A stretch of 6,960 nucleotides of DNA, taken from Planctomycetota bacterium (lineage in GTDB: Bacteria > Planctomycetota > Phycisphaerae > WQYP01). The DNA is taken from the NCBI GenBank assembly GCA_021809365.1, contig JAKBAC010000168.1, forward strand, positions 1 to 6,960. Reading direction: 5' to 3'. Made by a program: the position numbers and the translations under genes. Shown here piece by piece: positions 6,148-6,960 of the stretch. The notes beneath the pieces were generated by a model. The model was given only the letters and a program-made list of their open reading frames with translations. It was not told where the DNA came from and searched no databases. The number at the start of each line of letters is the position of its first letter. Positions within the stretch are counted from its first letter, which is position 1.

Positions 6148-6783
6148 TCATTGCCGCAGGGCCGGCGGAATATCCCCCGATGTTTCGGGTCCAAAGCCCA
6201 GAAACCACCAGTCGTGGCGATACGTTCGGCCCACAAATGGTCCGGAACTCGCGACAATTTCGCCGGAATTTCGCCAATAAGCCACATACGCAACGCTGGC
6301 ATAACCCTGCTGGGTCGTATTTTGTAATATGGAAATTTGCGGCAAAACCACTGGAAGCGAGAAGCTTGTGCCGCTGCTGTAATTGCCGAAGGCAATCGCG
6401 GGAATACCGATCAGAGAATTTTCCTGGTTTATTCCCAGCGCCCCGCATCGCACTTCCATGACGATCTGGGCTTTCTGGCGGTTGTTGGTTAATCGAACGC
6501 CCCCCTTCAGCAGGTGGGATCGCACATCCGCTTCGAGAAAATTGTGGCCGGGCGTGCCGCCATTGATGAAGCGGAAGCTGACATAAACAATCCGGTCGCG
6601 CAGATTCGCAACCGAAATTTTGCTGATCGCCAGCGTTGCCGCGCCGGTTAATAAAAACTGCTCATCGGCCGTTTCCGGTGGCTGCGTCACCCGCAAGGTT
6701 GCACAGCCGCCGGACATCAGCAGCGTGCATAAAAACAACACGCCACCCATCTGAGCAAGAATTCTTTGATAACCCATTCGCAT
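6148..6783 (-). CDS. Predicted lipoprotein, DUF6655-like
   Basis: 211 residues. A short basic start and a hydrophobic segment (about 13-23) end in MSGGC, giving a type II signal peptide with Cys27 as the probable lipidated residue. The -3 position is Ser, not the usual Leu, so the lipobox is somewhat atypical. Ala28 at +2 fits outer-membrane sorting. After that TADEQFLLTGAATLAISKI (38-56), DRIVYVSF (63-70), LEADVRSHLLKGGVRLTNN (83-101), QIVMEVRCGALGINQENSLIGIP (106-128) and a C-terminal GFGPETSGDIP resemble planctomycete lipoproteins annotated as DUF6655, as I recall them; a search is needed to confirm. Function unknown. Three in-frame ATG codons are near the start (6783, 6777, 6750). 6783 is preferred because AAGAGAG lies about 10 nt upstream and it keeps the basic N-terminus. 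It precedes the AsmA-like gene by 65 bp on the same strand, suggesting a joint envelope role. Confidence 0.75.
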   Translation of the reverse strand: MRMGYQRILAQMGGVLFLCTLLMSGGCATLRVTQPPETADEQFLLTGAATLAISKISVANLRDRIVYVSFRFINGGTPGHNFLEADVRSHLLKGGVRLTNNRQKAQIVMEVRCGALGINQENSLIGIPAIAFGNYSSGTSFSLPVVLPQISILQNTTQQGYASVAYVAYWRNSGEIVASSGPFVGRTYRHDWWFLGFGPETSGDIPPALRQ

Positions 6784-6853
6784 TGGCCTAAAACTCTCTT
6801 ATCCGCCTGCCCTAATTGCGCGGCGCACAAGCCTTAACGTCCGAATGCCAATG

Positions 6854-6873
6854 ATATTACCAGATCATCCGCA
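6854..6873 (-). promoter_or_regulatory. 19-bp repeated upstream element, copy 2, with extended -10-like core
   Basis: On the minus strand the element TGCGGATGATCTGGTAATA (6873 down to 6855) continues to give TGGTAATAT, a plausible extended -10 (6862 down to 6854). It lies about 70 bp before the lipoprotein start. A recognisable TTGACA-like -35 is absent. See the first copy at 6106-6124. Confidence 0.45.
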
Positions 6874-6920
6874 AAATATAATCTCATGCTCGGTCCGCAT
6901 GTCGCGCAATAACCAATACC

Positions 6921-6940
6921 GGGCCGCATATTGTCGGCCC
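6921..6940. repeat. Short inverted repeat near the right edge
   Basis: GGGCCG (6921-6926) and CGGCCC (6935-6940) form a perfect 6-bp stem with an 8-nt loop. There is no T-run on either side, so it is not a convincing terminator. It sits in the gene-free right end (6784-6960), which otherwise holds only the upstream region of the lipoprotein gene. Confidence 0.35.
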
Positions 6941-6960
6941 AACATAAAATTCAGAATAAA

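Noticed and set aside
6921..6940. Inverted repeat as a terminator of a gene right of the window
   Set aside because: The stem is only 6 bp and lacks a T-run; kept only as a repeat.

Overview
The window is a chromosomal-looking stretch from a Gram-negative bacterium with moderately GC-rich DNA (mid-50s percent by eye). The gene content points to the Planctomycetes or a PVC-superphylum relative: a very large single-anchor AsmA-like envelope protein, a small lipoprotein resembling planctomycete DUF6655 proteins, a bacterial pyruvoyl-type arginine decarboxylase homologue and a Lys-rich HU. This assignment is from memory of the families, not from a search. I see no mobile element, tRNA, rRNA or CRISPR array.

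Left part (1-912, + strand): the 3' part of a gene whose protein looks like a PIN-domain (VapC-type) nuclease, followed 21 bp later by an ASCH-domain (PUA-fold, RNA-related) protein with a long Ala/Pro-rich tail. They look like one transcription unit. Positions 913-1325 hold no credible gene. They hold a run of adjacent hairpins, a strong intrinsic terminator for the minus strand, and a structured 3' untranslated region of the next gene.

Middle (1326-2435): an HU-family DNA-binding protein on the minus strand, with its own terminator and a large 5'-leader hairpin ending just before its Shine-Dalgarno sequence. It is divergent from a pyruvoyl-dependent arginine decarboxylase homologue on the plus strand. 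The decarboxylase is well conserved except at the self-processing site, where the serine expected to become the pyruvoyl group reads as glycine. If the base is correct, the protein may be a non-catalytic member of the family.

Right part (2552-6960, minus strand): a probable two-gene envelope unit, with a DUF6655-like lipoprotein upstream and a 1176-residue AsmA-like protein downstream. A 19-bp element (17 of 19 identical) sits upstream of each gene on the same strand and contains a TAATA -10-like core, suggesting a shared promoter or operator.

The points most worth a second look are the Ser-to-Gly change in the decarboxylase, the duplicated 19-bp element, the structured HU leader and the PIN/ASCH pair. 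None is proven to be a new system from sequence reading alone.
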